From Gammaproteobacteria bacterium (lineage in GTDB: Bacteria; Pseudomonadota; Gammaproteobacteria; Steroidobacterales; Rariloculaceae), in assembly GCA_022825505.1 (NCBI GenBank), contig JAJDWR010000016.1:1-64000 (forward strand): a stretch of 64,000 bases of DNA, read 5' to 3'. Positions 18,487 to 33,004 of this stretch are shown here, one piece after another. Made by a program: the position numbers and the translations under genes. How positions within the stretch are numbered: the first letter of the stretch is position 1; the number at the start of each line of letters is the position of its first letter. Under the pieces are notes generated by a model. The model made no database searches. It was not told the DNA's origin and worked only from the letters and a program-made list of their open reading frames with translations.

Positions 18487-21400
18487 ATGCACGGCATGAG
18501 TCGATTCGTCCACCTTTCGGTTCACAGCGAGTATTCCCTTGTGGACGGGATTGTGCGCGTCCCGGAACTGGCCGATACAGTGCGTGAAAAGGGCATGCCC
18601 GCGGTGGCGCTGACCGACCACATGAATGTCTTCGCCATGGTGAAGTTCTACAAGGCAGCCATCGGGAAGGGCCTCAAGCCCTTGATCGGCGCGGATATCC
18701 GGGTCACGGAGACGCCGCGGGACGCGGTTGCAACCCGCCTGACGCTGCTCTGCGCCAATGCAACCGGTTTCCGGAATCTGAGCCGCCTGTTGAGTCTGGC
18801 GTACTCTCGCAGGCAGGGCCGGGGCGAGGTGCTCGTGCTCAAGCGCTGGCTGGAGACGGACTCCGTACGCGGCCTGATCGCGCTTTCCGGAGGCCAGTAC
18901 GGCGAGATCGGCAGGACGCTCCTCGGGACCCGGCCGGAGCGGGCTGCCGCTCTCCTCGACGAGTGGCTGAATCGCTTCCCGCAGCGCTTCTACCTGGAGT
19001 TGCACCGCGTGGGGTGGCCCGAGGAGAGCGACTACCTGGATGAAGCCGTTCGGCTCGCCGCATCCCACGAGGCTCCCGTGGTTGCCACCAATCCCGTCCG
19101 CTTCCTCAATCCGGACAATCATCGGGAAGATGAGCCCAACGACTTCGAGGCTCATGAAGTACGGGTCTGCATCCAGCAGGGAAAGACGCTGAACGATGCC
19201 CGCCGCCCCCGCGACTACACGGAGCACCAGTACCTCAAGTCGCCCGCTGAAATGGAAGAACTGTTCGGTGACCTGCCCGAAGCGCTGTCCAACAGCGTGG
19301 AGATCGCCCGGCGCTGCAGCTTCGAACTGGAACTGGGCCGACCCTGCCTGCCCGATTTCAAGGTGCCGTCCGAACACTTGCCGGCGGACTACCTGAGGGA
19401 GATGACCCTTCGCGGGCTCGGCAAGCGCGGCGTGTCGCCAAAGGGAAACGGTGCGATACCGTTTTCGCGCTACGAGGCGAGGCTGGAAAGCGAACTGGAT
19501 GTCATCTGCGAGATGGGGTTCGAGGGCTACTTCCTGATCGTTGCGGACTTCTGCGGCTGGGCGCGGGAGAAGCAGATCCCGGTGGGCCCCGGCCGTGGGT
19601 CCGGCGCGGGATCGCTGGTCGCCTTTGCCCTGGGCATCACCGATCTCGATCCCCTGGAACACGATCTGCTGTTCGAGCGATTCCTGAATCCGGAGCGCGT
19701 TTCCATGCCGGATTTCGATATCGACTTCTGCATCGACGGCCGCGACGACGTGATCGGCTACGTCGCCGACCGCTACGGCCAGGATCGGGTTTCGCAGATC
19801 ATCACCTTCGGCACCATGGCCGCCAGGGCCGTTGTCCGGGATGTCGGCCGTGCGCTGGGCAAGCCCTTCGGCTACGTGGACCGCATTGCCAAGCTGATTC
19901 CATTCGAATTGGGCATAACCCTGGAACAGGCCCTGAAGGACGAAGAACTCAGGTCGCTCTACGATGACGACGCCGAGGTCAGGGAACTCATCGACCTGGC
20001 CGGGAAACTCGAAGGGATCGCACGCAATGCCGGCACCCACGCCGGCGGGGTGGTGATCGCGCCCAGACCCCTGACGGAGTTCATGCCCCTGTACGTGGAG
20101 CCGGACGGCAGTTCGCTGAGCCAGCTGGACAAGGACGATGTCGAGGCCATGGGACTCGTCAAGTTCGACTTCCTGGGGTTGCGGACCCTGACCATCATCG
20201 ATCGCGCCCTGATGTCGATCAATAGGCAGCGCAAGGCGGACGGTCTCGATCCCCTCGGCCCCGCGCAGATTCCCATGGGCGATCCGGCCACGTACGAGTT
20301 GCTTCAGCGTTGCCTGACCACCGGCGTGTTCCAGCTGGAGTCGCGGGGCATGCGCGACCTGATCAGGCGGCTGCAGCCGGACCGGTTCGACGACCTGGTG
20401 GCGGTACTGGCGCTGTTCAGGCCGGGTCCCCTGCAATCCGGCATGGTGGACGATTTCATCAACCGCAAGCACGGCACCGACGCGGCGCCGGTGGACTACT
20501 TTCATCCGAAGCTCAAGCCGATTCTGGAACCCACCTACGGGGTGATCCTGTACCAGGAGCAGGTGATGCAGATCGCCCAGATCATCGCGGGTTACTCCCT
20601 GGGCGGCGCGGACCTGTTGCGCCGCGCCATGGGCAAGAAGAAACCGGAGGAAATGGACCAGCAACGCGGCGTGTTCATGAAGGGCGCGGAGAACCATGGC
20701 GTTGAAGCTGGAATTGCCAAGAATCTCTTCGATCTGATGGAACATTTCGCCGGCTACGGCTTCAACAAGTCGCACTCGGCGGCGTACGCGCTGATCGCGT
20801 ACCAGACAGCGTGGCTCAAGGCCCGTCACCCGGCGCATTTCCTGGCGGCCGTGCTGACCACCGACATGGATCAAACCGACAAGCTGGTGACCCTGAAAGA
20901 GGACTGCGAACGGTTTGGTATCGAATTGCAGGGACCGGGCATCAATCGGTCGCGATACGAATTCGTCGTCGCGGGCGAACGCGCCATTGCCTACGGGCTC
21001 GGCGCCATCAAGGGGGTCGGCCGAAGCGCGGTAGACAACCTGGTTGAGGAACGGGAGCGCAACGGTCCTTTCACCGGCCTGCTCGATCTCTGTTGCCGGA
21101 TGGACCAGCAGCGGCTCAACCGCCGCGTCCTCGAGGCGTTCGTGCGTTCCGGCACCCTGGACGATTTCGGTCCGAATCGGGCCACCCTCATGGAAGCCGT
21201 GCCCGATGCCCTCAAGCTGGCGGCGCACTCGGCCCAGTCAAGGTCCGCGGGACAGGGCGCCCTGTTCGCCGAACCCGGTTCACAGGGCGACATCGAGGAG
21301 TTGCGCGATCCGGTTCAGGAATGGAGCGTGCAGGAACGGCTCAAGGGTGAACGCGAGAGCCTGGGCCTGTATCTCAGCGGGCATCCGTTTGACGAGTATG

Positions 21401-21993
21401 CGGAGCATTGCCGTCACTTCACTCATGGAACGATCGGCAAGTTGACGGACGCCGCCTCCGGAAACGGCAGCGGAGCCATACCGGGCGAGGTCAGGGTCGC
21501 CGGTCTGGTAGCGACGGACGTTCGACGCCGCGGCGGGAGGTTCTCCATGCTGATGGAGGATCACACCGGACGGTTGGAAGTCACGCTGTTCGAGGAAGTC
21601 TTCAATCAGTTTCGGCATCTGGTCAACAAGGACGAGATGCTGGTGGTGTCAGGTCAGCTCCGCTTCGACGATTTCCTCAACGACTGGCGGCTGACGGGGC
21701 GGACGCTCAGTTCGGTGGACGAAACGATCGAGCAGAATGCCAGCCGTCTGACGATCCATTGGCCGGAGGATGTCCCGGGGGGCGAATTCGTCCACTCCCT
21801 GGAAGAGGCGTTGACGCCGTTTACCTACGGTGACTGCGAGGTCTGTATCCAGTACAGGGGTTCCGAAGCAACGTCACGCCTGGTTCTGGGGGACCGCTGG
21901 TCGGTGCGCGCCAGTCGCGATCTGCGAGAGCGCCTCGGTGTTCTGCTCGGGGAACACGGCTTCTCCATTCACTACCCAAGGCATCTGGTCTGA
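18487..21993 (+). CDS. dnaE: DNA polymerase III subunit alpha
   Basis: DnaE is the replicative polymerase. The 1168-residue protein matches the family (E. coli 1160). The N-terminal PHP domain starts [15 protein letters not shown] with LTDHMNVF; the palm carries the catalytic acidic motif [16 protein letters not shown]; then come the tandem helix-hairpin-helix region and a C-terminal OB fold ([20 protein letters not shown]). The start is either 18487 (MHGMSRFV) or the in-frame ATG at 18496; I cannot separate them. A very long open frame on the opposite strand is a composition shadow. Confidence 0.96.
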   Translation: MHGMSRFVHLSVHSEYSLVDGIVRVPELADTVREKGMPAVALTDHMNVFAMVKFYKAAIGKGLKPLIGADIRVTETPRDAVATRLTLLCANATGFRNLSRLLSLAYSRRQGRGEVLVLKRWLETDSVRGLIALSGGQYGEIGRTLLGTRPERAAALLDEWLNRFPQRFYLELHRVGWPEESDYLDEAVRLAASHEAPVVATNPVRFLNPDNHREDEPNDFEAHEVRVCIQQGKTLNDARRPRDYTEHQYLKSPAEMEELFGDLPEALSNSVEIARRCSFELELGRPCLPDFKVPSEHLPADYLREMTLRGLGKRGVSPKGNGAIPFSRYEARLESELDVICEMGFEGYFLIVADFCGWAREKQIPVGPGRGSGAGSLVAFALGITDLDPLEHDLLFERFLNPERVSMPDFDIDFCIDGRDDVIGYVADRYGQDRVSQIITFGTMAARAVVRDVGRALGKPFGYVDRIAKLIPFELGITLEQALKDEELRSLYDDDAEVRELIDLAGKLEGIARNAGTHAGGVVIAPRPLTEFMPLYVEPDGSSLSQLDKDDVEAMGLVKFDFLGLRTLTIIDRALMSINRQRKADGLDPLGPAQIPMGDPATYELLQRCLTTGVFQLESRGMRDLIRRLQPDRFDDLVAVLALFRPGPLQSGMVDDFINRKHGTDAAPVDYFHPKLKPILEPTYGVILYQEQVMQIAQIIAGYSLGGADLLRRAMGKKKPEEMDQQRGVFMKGAENHGVEAGIAKNLFDLMEHFAGYGFNKSHSAAYALIAYQTAWLKARHPAHFLAAVLTTDMDQTDKLVTLKEDCERFGIELQGPGINRSRYEFVVAGERAIAYGLGAIKGVGRSAVDNLVEERERNGPFTGLLDLCCRMDQQRLNRRVLEAFVRSGTLDDFGPNRATLMEAVPDALKLAAHSAQSRSAGQGALFAEPGSQGDIEELRDPVQEWSVQERLKGERESLGLYLSGHPFDEYAEHCRHFTHGTIGKLTDAASGNGSGAIPGEVRVAGLVATDVRRRGGRFSMLMEDHTGRLEVTLFEEVFNQFRHLVNKDEMLVVSGQLRFDDFLNDWRLTGRTLSSVDETIEQNASRLTIHWPEDVPGGEFVHSLEEALTPFTYGDCEVCIQYRGSEATSRLVLGDRWSVRASRDLRERLGVLLGEHGFSIHYPRHLV

Positions 21994-22124
21994 CCGGCGG
22001 TCGCGCGTCGCCGCCAACCAGTGTCCCGGCGGACCATGCGGACATCCAGGCGGCAATCAAACGACGGAAATTCAATGTCCCGCCCGACTTGTCACGATTC
22101 TGGCCTTGCAGGTATGGTCCGCCA

Positions 22125-23084
22125 ATGGACCTGAACTTCCTGGACTTCGAACAGCCCATCGCCGAACTGGAGGCGAAAATCGATGAACTGAAGTTCGTCG
22201 GGGACGACTCGGAGTTCAACATCACCGAGGAGATTGCCCGGCTGCGGCGCCGGAGCGAGGCACTGACTCGCCGGATTTTCTCCAACCTGTCGTCGTGGCA
22301 GATCGCCAGCCTCGCCCGTCATCCCCAGCGGCCGTATACGCTGGATTACATCTCGCGCTGTTTCTCGGACTTTCAGGAACTGCACGGGGACCGGATGTAT
22401 GCCGACGATCAATCGCTGGTGGGCGGGCTCGCGCGCCTGGAAGGGCAGCCGGTGATGGTCATCGGTCACCAGAAGGGCCGCGACACCAGGGAGCGGATCC
22501 GCCGGAACTACGGCATGGCCAGCCCGGAAGGCTATCGCAAGGCGCTGAGGCTGATGCGCCTGGCCGAGAAGTTCGATACCCCGGTGGTGACCTTTATCGA
22601 CACCCCGGGGGCCTATCCGGGTGTGGGCGCGGAGGAGCGCGGCCAGAGCGAGGCGATCGCCCGCAACCTGCTGATCATGGCGAGCCTGGAGGTGCCCATC
22701 GTGAGTATCGTCATTGGCGAGGGCGGCTCCGGCGGCGCGCTGGCCATCGGCGTGGCGGATCGTATTCTCATGCTTCAGTACGGGATCTACTCGGTGATTT
22801 CGCCGGAAGGCTGCGCGTCCATTCTCTGGAAGAACACCGAAAAGGCGGCGGCGGCGGCGGAGGCCATGGGCATCACCGCCGAGCGGTTGCAGAAGCTGGG
22901 ACTGATTGACGAGGTGGTTCCCGAGCCGCTGGGCGGCGCGCACCGGAATTATCAGTCCACCGCGGAGGTGGTCAAGAACGCCCTGCTGCAGGCGCTCAAC
23001 GACCTGCAGGTTCTTTCCACCGACGATCTGATCGCAAAGAGGCGCAGCCGTCTCGCCGGCTACGGAATGTACAAGGAAGGCTAG
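22125..23084 (+). CDS. accA: Acetyl-CoA carboxylase carboxyltransferase subunit alpha
   Basis: AccA forms the carboxyltransferase of acetyl-CoA carboxylase with AccD and produces malonyl-CoA for fatty acid synthesis. The 319-residue product equals the E. coli length. It begins [20 protein letters not shown] at 22125 and contains [21 protein letters not shown] and [15 protein letters not shown]. The in-frame ATG at 22089 would add 12 unrelated residues. The 131-base gap after dnaE contains nothing I can name. Confidence 0.96.
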   Translation: MDLNFLDFEQPIAELEAKIDELKFVGDDSEFNITEEIARLRRRSEALTRRIFSNLSSWQIASLARHPQRPYTLDYISRCFSDFQELHGDRMYADDQSLVGGLARLEGQPVMVIGHQKGRDTRERIRRNYGMASPEGYRKALRLMRLAEKFDTPVVTFIDTPGAYPGVGAEERGQSEAIARNLLIMASLEVPIVSIVIGEGGSGGALAIGVADRILMLQYGIYSVISPEGCASILWKNTEKAAAAAEAMGITAERLQKLGLIDEVVPEPLGGAHRNYQSTAEVVKNALLQALNDLQVLSTDDLIAKRRSRLAGYGMYKEG

Positions 23085-23090
23085 CGGCCC

Positions 23091-24482
23091 GTGGCAAGAG
23101 TCCCTCTGCATGGGGCGGAAGACCGCCTGGCCAAGGATGGCCCATCGGCGGGCGATGCAATGGGACGACTCCTGGACAGCCTCGGCGGAAGCCTGACCGA
23201 GTTGCCGGGCGCATGGCGGAAGTTCGCGGTTGCATTCAGCGGTGGACTGGACTCCACTGTCCTGTTGACGGCGATTTGCCGATTGAAGCCTCCGCGCGAC
23301 GTGCGCGCGCTGCACGTCGATCACGGACTGCATGCGGATTCGAAGGATTGGGAAGGGTATTGCAGGGCTGCGGCGGCGTCCCTTGGCGCCGGTTACGGGA
23401 GTCTGCGATGTCCGGTGAACCCGGTCCCGGGCGAGAGTATCGAGGCTCAGGCGCGGGCGGTTCGGTACCGTGCTCTGGAGCAACTCCTTGCGCCCGGAGA
23501 GATTCTGCTGACGGCCCACCACGCCGACGATCAGCTCGAAACGGTGCTGTTGCGTCTGCTGCGGGGCACCGGGGTGAGGGGACTGCGCGGCATCGCTCCG
23601 CTGCAGCCCCTTGGCGCCGGATTCCTGGCTCGGCCGTTGCTCGGGGTGTCCAGGGCTGAAATCCTGGCCGCCGCCAGGGACTGTGGCCTGGAATGGATCG
23701 AGGATCCGTCCAACCGGGATACGCGGTTCGATCGCAACTACGTTCGTGCGGAGTTGATTCCGCAGCTCACGGAGCGTTGGCCTGCAGCAGCGCGGACAGT
23801 CGGCCGGGCAGCGGGCCAGATGGCTGAAGCCCAGCTAATCCTGGACGAAGCCGCCCTGGCGGACGCTCCGGGTGATCCGGACCGGATCGATTGTGCTGTG
23901 CTGTGCGACCTGTCCCCGATCAGGCGGCGAAACGTGCTGCGCCATTCCATCGCCCGGCTCGGACTTCCGATGCCGGATACCCGGCAGATGAAAGAACTGA
24001 TCAGGGCCCTCGACGTTCGGCGGCGCGACGCCGGACCCCGGGTCCAGTGGCCGGGCGGGGAGGCGCGCATTTACCGGGATCGCCTGTATCTGCTTGAACC
24101 GCTGCCGGCGGCATCTCCGCCGGGGTATTCCGGTGAGGTCAGCCTGGCCCGGCCGTGGAGCGGGCCCGAAGGCAGCATCCGATTGGTATCCGGCTCCGGG
24201 CAGGGCTTGCCTGCGAACTGGGCGGAAGAGGGTTTCAGCGTCCGCTTTCGCGAGGGGGGCGAGCGCTTCAGGCCGATGGGACGGCCGCACAGCCGCCCGC
24301 TCAAGAAGTGGCTGCAGGAGGCAGGCATACCACCGTGGCTCAGGGCACGAATCCCGTTGCTGTATCGCGAGGATTCCCTGGTTGCGGTGGGTGACCTCTG
24401 GATTGCGGATGCGGCGGCGGAGAGCGCGGGGAACCGATCCCGATGGCAGGTTCAGTGGACGGATCATCCAGGGTTGTCATGA
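23091..24482 (+). CDS. tilS: tRNA(Ile)-lysidine synthase
   Basis: TilS modifies C34 of the CAU-anticodon tRNA-Ile to lysidine so that it reads AUA. The N-terminal ATP-pyrophosphatase domain shows VAFSGGLDSTVLL; the TilS-specific segment GLEWIEDPSNRDTRFDRNYVR follows; a C-terminal substrate-binding domain (RFRPMGRPHSRPLKKWLQ) completes it. The coordinates use a GTG at 23091 (463 residues); the ATG at 23160 gives 440 residues, nearer the E. coli 432, and may be the true start. The position after accA is as in E. coli. Confidence 0.92.
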   Translation: MARVPLHGAEDRLAKDGPSAGDAMGRLLDSLGGSLTELPGAWRKFAVAFSGGLDSTVLLTAICRLKPPRDVRALHVDHGLHADSKDWEGYCRAAAASLGAGYGSLRCPVNPVPGESIEAQARAVRYRALEQLLAPGEILLTAHHADDQLETVLLRLLRGTGVRGLRGIAPLQPLGAGFLARPLLGVSRAEILAAARDCGLEWIEDPSNRDTRFDRNYVRAELIPQLTERWPAAARTVGRAAGQMAEAQLILDEAALADAPGDPDRIDCAVLCDLSPIRRRNVLRHSIARLGLPMPDTRQMKELIRALDVRRRDAGPRVQWPGGEARIYRDRLYLLEPLPAASPPGYSGEVSLARPWSGPEGSIRLVSGSGQGLPANWAEEGFSVRFREGGERFRPMGRPHSRPLKKWLQEAGIPPWLRARIPLLYREDSLVAVGDLWIADAAAESAGNRSRWQVQWTDHPGLS

Positions 24483-24582
24483 GCCGGGTCCGTTGCCGGG
24501 GCGAGCCCGGACACTAACGGAGTTCCGTGGCTGGATCGCGCGCAGTTGTCATGAGCCCGCCCGAAACGACAGAATAGCAGCC

Positions 24583-25596
24583 GTGAACCTACGCTTTTTC
24601 CTGCTGGTTCTTGCGTCGGCGCTGCCGATGGCGGTGCGTGCCCATCACGCGGTCGGCGCATTCTTTGACACGTCGGCTCCGATGACGCTCAACGGCATCG
24701 TGACCTCCATGCAGTGGCGGAACCCGCATGTCCTGTTGAGCATCGAATCCGATTCGGATGGCGGCGAGGCGCAAATGTGGCAGGTGGAGTCCGGCGGACC
24801 CACGTTGCTGAGGCGCCTGGGCGTGACCGCCGAAATCGCCGCCGTCGGCGACCGCGTCTCAATCTCCGGCTATCCGTCCAGGGTGGATCCGAGGGAAATG
24901 ATCGGCGTACGAATCGAACTCGCCGACGGCCGCACACTGCCCATGTTCCCGACGCTGGCGGCGCGGTTCGGTCTGCAGCCGCAATTCGGCGTTCACATCA
25001 CGGAGGAGGCGGCTGCAGCGGACAGCCTCTCGGCAAGCGGCATTTTCCGGGTCTGGACCTATGGCCGAACGTCCGACCGCCCGGCGGTCGAGCCCGCGTA
25101 CACGGAGCAGGCGCTGGCCGGCCAGGCACAGTACGATCCGCTGGTCGACGACCCGGCTCTTCGCTGCATCGCGGCGGGCATGCCGCTGGTCATGGACAAT
25201 CCCTTTCCCATCGAATTCACCGACCGTGGAGACGAAATCCTGCTGGCGCTGGAACTGTGGGACATCGAGCGCACGATTCACATGGCGGTCTCCGCCAGCG
25301 GGATGGGTCACCGGGGGACACCTCTGGGTTTTTCCACAGGCCGTTGGGAGGGGAACACGCTGGAGGTGGCCACCACCGATATCGACTGGGCAATCTTCGA
25401 CGATGCCGGAACCCCGCAGAGCGGGCAGGTACGTTCTTTCGAGCGCTTCACGCTCAGCGACGACGAGCATCGACTGGACTACGAAGTGACGATCACTGAT
25501 TCCGAGACGCTGCTGGAACCGCTGGAACTTCGCTGGCACTGGGACTGGATACCCGGAGAGGCCTTGCAGCACTACGGCTGCACGCTGGAGGAATAG
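24583..25596 (+). CDS. Exported DUF6152 family protein (copy 1)
   Basis: Function unknown. The 337-residue product has a signal peptide ending ALPMAVRA, with predicted cleavage directly before HHAVGAFFD, so the mature protein would start with two histidines. A WxNPH motif (MQWRNPHV) follows. The C-terminal half contains RCIAAGMPLVMDNPFPIEF and WEGNTLEVATTDIDWAIFD, which are shared with the paralogue at 55168. The start is the GTG at 24583, just before the signal peptide; no strong Shine-Dalgarno is visible. The stop lies one base from the convergent remnant on the other strand. Confidence 0.8.
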   Translation: MNLRFFLLVLASALPMAVRAHHAVGAFFDTSAPMTLNGIVTSMQWRNPHVLLSIESDSDGGEAQMWQVESGGPTLLRRLGVTAEIAAVGDRVSISGYPSRVDPREMIGVRIELADGRTLPMFPTLAARFGLQPQFGVHITEEAAAADSLSASGIFRVWTYGRTSDRPAVEPAYTEQALAGQAQYDPLVDDPALRCIAAGMPLVMDNPFPIEFTDRGDEILLALELWDIERTIHMAVSASGMGHRGTPLGFSTGRWEGNTLEVATTDIDWAIFDDAGTPQSGQVRSFERFTLSDDEHRLDYEVTITDSETLLEPLELRWHWDWIPGEALQHYGCTLEE

Positions 25597-25597
25597 G

Positions 25598-25826
25598 CTA
25601 CGGCGCTTCTGCTGCCGCTTCCCGAAAGGCCCGAATGGCGACATCGGCAAAATCGGTGAAGACCCCGTCAACGCCCAGATCGAGGAATTGCCGGTATTCG
25701 GCGCCCGGATCTCCGTCGTACTGCGGGGCGTTCTGCAGAAGTGTCCGCGACGAATACCGTGCATCCAGGCGCAAGGGCCAGCGCGAGCAAAGCGAAAGAG
25801 TTCGCAATGACGTTTCTCTTACTCAT
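25598..25826 (-). pseudogene. Remnant of a glycerophosphodiester phosphodiesterase gene
   Basis: On the minus strand an ATG at 25826 opens a typical lipoprotein or signal peptide (MSKRNVIANSFALLALALAP then GC). In another frame, ending at a TAG at 25598, the last about 45 residues match the C-terminus of GDPD-family phosphodiesterases: GDPGAEYRQFLDLGVDGVF, then TDFADVAIRAF. About 300 codons of the catalytic TIM barrel are missing and the two parts are out of frame. I read this as an internally deleted, frameshifted gene. The family assignment rests on a short segment. Confidence 0.6.
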
Positions 25827-26024
25827 GTCTCATCGCTCTGCGTCGGAGCTGGCGTTGCTTGTCGGCAATGATTGACGATGGGCTGGGCTTTCCGTTTATT
25901 GGGGGGTACATTCCATGGGATCGACGGTGTGGGCGCGGTGACGAATCAGGGCGCAAGGCTAATGGTCGCGAGCGTCGGTTAGCAAGAGTACAATCGAGAC
26001 AACAAGACAAGGCAGGGGGTTTCC

Positions 26025-27335
26025 ATGAAACAAGAAGTGTCCATTTCCAAATTTGACAATGCCGGGGTCCCGCTGTGGGCACTGGCCTTCCTGTCGCTGG
26101 CGGCGTGCGGTCCCGGCATGGAACCGGCATCGGAAGAACCGATGACCGACGTCGAGCCTGCATCCGATGCCGAACCGGTAACCGCCGTCGTATACGAGGG
26201 CGCCCGGGTGATTGCCGGCGATGGTTCGGATCCCATCGACAATGCGGCGATCGTCGTCGACGGGGGCGTTTTCGTGGCGGTGGGCGCTGCCGGTGAGGTC
26301 GCGGCGCCGGAAGGCGCGGCGAGCGTGGATCTCAGCGGCATGACCGTCATGCCGGTAATCGTGGATGCCCACGTGCACATGAACACGAGCCGCGACGCGC
26401 TCATCAACGACCTGCGCCAGCGCGCCTGGTTCGGCGTGGGCGCTGCGGTCAGCATGGGCTCGGACGACACCGAGGAAGCGCTGGCGGTTCGCGGCGAGGA
26501 AATTGCCGGCGCCGCGCGGTTCCGGTCCGCGGGGCTGGGTATTACCCGCCCGGAGCCGGGACGCCGCGTGGTCCATTGGATCAATACGGAGGAGGAAGCC
26601 CGGGAAGCCGTTCGTACGGAGGCGGCCCGAAATGTCGACCTGATCAAGCTCTGGGTCGATCACAGGGACGGACAGTACGATCAGCTCACGCCTGAATTAT
26701 ATGGACCCGCCATCGATGAAGCGCACCAGCACGGCATCCGGGTTTCGGCGCACATCTTCTATCTCGAGGATGCCAAGGGCCTGCTGCGCGCCGATGTGGA
26801 CATGTTTGCCCATGGCGTTCGCGACCGGGACGTAGACGATGAATTCATCGAGTTGCTCGCCGGGCAGCCCGATACCGTGCTCATCCCGAACCTGGGGGCC
26901 CGCGGTGTCTCCACCGATCTGAGCTGGCTGGCCGGGGCCTTCTCCGAAGAGGAAATTGCCGAGCTGGAGGCGGCCGCGGACAATCCGGATGTCCGGGAAG
27001 CCTTCGGAATTCAGGCCCGCAACCTGGCCCGGATGAGCGAGGCGGGCACGATCATTGCCTTCGGCACCGACGGCAATACGCCGTGGGCGCCGCACGTGGA
27101 GATGGAGGACATGGTCATTTCAGGCATGACGCCGGCCGACGTGATCGTTGCCGCGACCCGCAACTCCGCCGCCGCGGTGGGCCTTGAACAGATGGGCACC
27201 ATCGAGGCCGGCAAGAGCGCCGACTTCATCGTGCTCGAGGCGGACCCGCTGGAGGACATCACCAACACGCGCCGGATCGCCTCGGTCTACATGCGCGGCG
27301 AGGCAGTGGACAGGACCGCCTACGGGTCGCCGTAG
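26025..27335 (+). CDS. Amidohydrolase family lipoprotein
   Basis: A predicted exported metal-dependent hydrolase of the amidohydrolase superfamily; substrate unknown. The 436-residue protein has a lipobox (LSLAACG, Cys about residue 27) followed by a Glu/Pro-rich linker. The TIM-barrel metal motif HxH is seen in IVDAHVHMN, with later His in SAHIFYLEDAKG and a catalytic-site Asp in AFGTDGNTPW. The C-terminal TAADFIVLEADPLEDI-like segment (KSADFIVLEADPLEDI) is typical of imidazolonepropionase-like amidohydrolases. Imidazolonepropionase or prolidase activity cannot be concluded. GGGGG precedes the ATG and a TACAAT box lies at 25989. Confidence 0.85.
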   Translation: MKQEVSISKFDNAGVPLWALAFLSLAACGPGMEPASEEPMTDVEPASDAEPVTAVVYEGARVIAGDGSDPIDNAAIVVDGGVFVAVGAAGEVAAPEGAASVDLSGMTVMPVIVDAHVHMNTSRDALINDLRQRAWFGVGAAVSMGSDDTEEALAVRGEEIAGAARFRSAGLGITRPEPGRRVVHWINTEEEAREAVRTEAARNVDLIKLWVDHRDGQYDQLTPELYGPAIDEAHQHGIRVSAHIFYLEDAKGLLRADVDMFAHGVRDRDVDDEFIELLAGQPDTVLIPNLGARGVSTDLSWLAGAFSEEEIAELEAAADNPDVREAFGIQARNLARMSEAGTIIAFGTDGNTPWAPHVEMEDMVISGMTPADVIVAATRNSAAAVGLEQMGTIEAGKSADFIVLEADPLEDITNTRRIASVYMRGEAVDRTAYGSP

Positions 27336-27372
27336 CGGAACGGGCGGCGAGCGCACAGGTCAGATGCCGTAG

Positions 27373-31305
<3,933 letters not shown>

Positions 31306-31346
31306 ACTAGTAACATGGATTATCCGGGCTGAGAGTTGCACCCGAC

Positions 31347-31652
31347 ATGCGAATCCTGCTGCTTCTGCTGGTAGTTTGCCTGGGCCTTGTTCAAGCCCGT
31401 CTCTGGTCTTCCGACGACGGCTTGCGCGAAGTGTGGCGGCTCGATGATCTCATCGCCGAACGCACCCTGGAGAATCGGGAACTGTCGGCGCGCAATGCGG
31501 CGCTGGAGGGCGAGGTGCAGGACCTCAAGCAAGGGCTCGCCGCCGCCGAGGAGCGCGCCCGTGCCGATCTCGGAATGATTGCCGAGGGCGAAACCTTCTA
31601 CCAGATCACCTCGCTGCCCTCCGCGCAAACTGCGGAATCCACGGAACCGTAG
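31347..31652 (+). CDS. ftsB: Cell division protein FtsB
   Basis: FtsB is a bitopic inner-membrane protein that forms the FtsQBL complex at the septum. The 101-residue product has a single N-terminal membrane segment (LLLLLVVCLGLVQARLW), then a coiled coil of about 50 residues (DDLIAERTLENRELSARNAA), then GEGETFYQI-type residues (IAEGETFYQITS). Its place after eno supports the assignment. In Pseudomonas ispD normally follows; here a convergent Smr-domain gene does. Confidence 0.93.
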   Translation: MRILLLLLVVCLGLVQARLWSSDDGLREVWRLDDLIAERTLENRELSARNAALEGEVQDLKQGLAAAEERARADLGMIAEGETFYQITSLPSAQTAESTEP

Positions 31653-31658
31653 GTGTAC

Positions 31659-32195
31659 TCAGCGCCTCCGGCGAAGCAGTACGTACACTGCGCCGGATCC
31701 GCCGTCGCGGGCACGGGCGGATACGAACGCCAGGACATCGTCCCACTGGGCCAGCCAGCGCTGCACGCAGGTCTTGAGCACCGGTCCGCGCGGGCCGGAG
31801 CGCAGGCCCTTGCCGTGGATCACGCGAACGCACCCGAGGCCCTTCGCGACGGCCTCGGCAACGAAGTACCGCAACTGCATTCGCGCCTGTTCCACCGTGA
31901 GTCCGTGCAGGTCCGTCTCGCCCTCGATTCGGTAGCGGCCGCGGCGCAATCGGCGAAAAGTCCGTTCGGGCAGGCTTGGGCGCCGGTATGACACTTCCTC
32001 GCCGAGTTGCTCAAGGGCGTCGGGACCGTCGTCGGATCCCATCAGACTCTCGCGCAGCACTTCCTGCCGGGCTGATCGCGTCATTGCCGCGGTTGCCGGG
32101 CGCGAACGCCGGTGCGTCGCGCGTTCCTCGTACTCCAGGCGCCTGACGCCGCGCATGGCGCGCGCAAATTCTTCCTTGTCGTTGTCGACAGCCAA
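31659..32195 (-). CDS. Smr domain-containing protein
   Basis: A predicted Smr-domain nuclease of the YfcN/SmrB type; E. coli SmrB cleaves mRNA at collided ribosomes. The C-terminal Smr domain is clear: [18 protein letters not shown] and [13 protein letters not shown]. The N-terminal part ([20 protein letters not shown]) matches the family's typical entry segment. I choose a TTG start at 32195 (178 residues) because GGCGGAG lies just upstream and it keeps this segment; the ATG at 32156 (165 residues) would lose part of it. It is convergent with ftsB and divergent from pcm. Confidence 0.85.
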   Translation of the reverse strand: MAVDNDKEEFARAMRGVRRLEYEERATHRRSRPATAAMTRSARQEVLRESLMGSDDGPDALEQLGEEVSYRRPSLPERTFRRLRRGRYRIEGETDLHGLTVEQARMQLRYFVAEAVAKGLGCVRVIHGKGLRSGPRGPVLKTCVQRWLAQWDDVLAFVSARARDGGSGAVYVLLRRRR

Positions 32196-32356
32196 GTCAT
32201 CGCTCCGCCGACCCAGGTATCCAGTATAGTGGCCCCGAAAGTGCCGAATCCAGCGATCCTGACCCGCAAACCCGTTACGCTCATGGCAGCGGAATCCGTC
32301 AACGCCTCGCGGAACCCGTTGCCGTGAGGTACGGTCGCGACGTACGTGGCGTCGGC

Positions 32357-33004
32357 ATGACGTCGGAACGCACCCGGGACCGGCTGATCCGGCGACTGAA
32401 ACGCGAAGGCATCGGCAACGATGCCGTGCTGGCCCGCATCCGCGAAGTGCCCAGACATCTGTTCGTGGACGAGGCCCTGGCAAGCCGCGCCTACGAGGAT
32501 GTCGCGCTTCCCATCGGTTCCCGCCAGACCATCTCGCAGCCCTACATCGTCGCCCTGATGACGGAGGCGCTCGTTCGGGACCTGAAGCCGGGCGACAAGC
32601 TCAGGCGAGTACTGGAAATAGGCACCGGTTGCGGTTACCAGACGGCTGTGGCGGCGCCCTTTGCACAGCACATCTTCAGCATGGAGCGTCTGCTGTCTCT
32701 CATTACGCGGGCTCAGAAATTGCTGAAGGAACTGGAGATCAGCAACGTCTCGCTGCGCCACGGTGACGGTCTCGGCGGGTGGAAGGCGCAGGCTCCGTTC
32801 CAGGGAATCATCGTCACTGCCGCACCCGCGGACGTTCCCGGGGAGTTGCTCGAGCAGCTTGACGAAGGCGGGCGCATGGTGATTCCGGTCGGCGCCCACG
32901 GCGGGCAGAGCCTGCAGTGCATTACCCGCACCGCCGACGGCTACCGGCGCGAACCGCTCGGCGCCGTCAGCTTCGTGCCGCTCCTGCCCGGTACCGGCAA
33001 TTGA
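32357..33004 (+). CDS. pcm: Protein-L-isoaspartate O-methyltransferase
   Basis: Pcm methylates isoaspartyl residues in damaged proteins using S-adenosylmethionine, which starts their repair. The 215-residue protein shows [31 protein letters not shown] and the SAM-binding [14 protein letters not shown], plus [11 protein letters not shown]. The ATG at 32357 gives the family length; a GTG at 32324 is also in frame. The usual upstream neighbour surE is absent. The TGA overlaps the TTG start of the next gene. Confidence 0.95.
   Translation: MTSERTRDRLIRRLKREGIGNDAVLARIREVPRHLFVDEALASRAYEDVALPIGSRQTISQPYIVALMTEALVRDLKPGDKLRRVLEIGTGCGYQTAVAAPFAQHIFSMERLLSLITRAQKLLKELEISNVSLRHGDGLGGWKAQAPFQGIIVTAAPADVPGELLEQLDEGGRMVIPVGAHGGQSLQCITRTADGYRREPLGAVSFVPLLPGTGN

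Noticed and set aside
17992..21228. A 1078-codon open frame on the minus strand opposite dnaE and rnhB.
   Set aside because: Its translation has no recognisable domain; long antisense frames are expected from strong GC3 bias opposite real genes, and dnaE is unmistakable.
25989..25994. TACAAT upstream of the lipoprotein amidohydrolase as a promoter feature.
   Set aside because: No acceptable -35 at normal spacing, so it is mentioned only in the gene entry.
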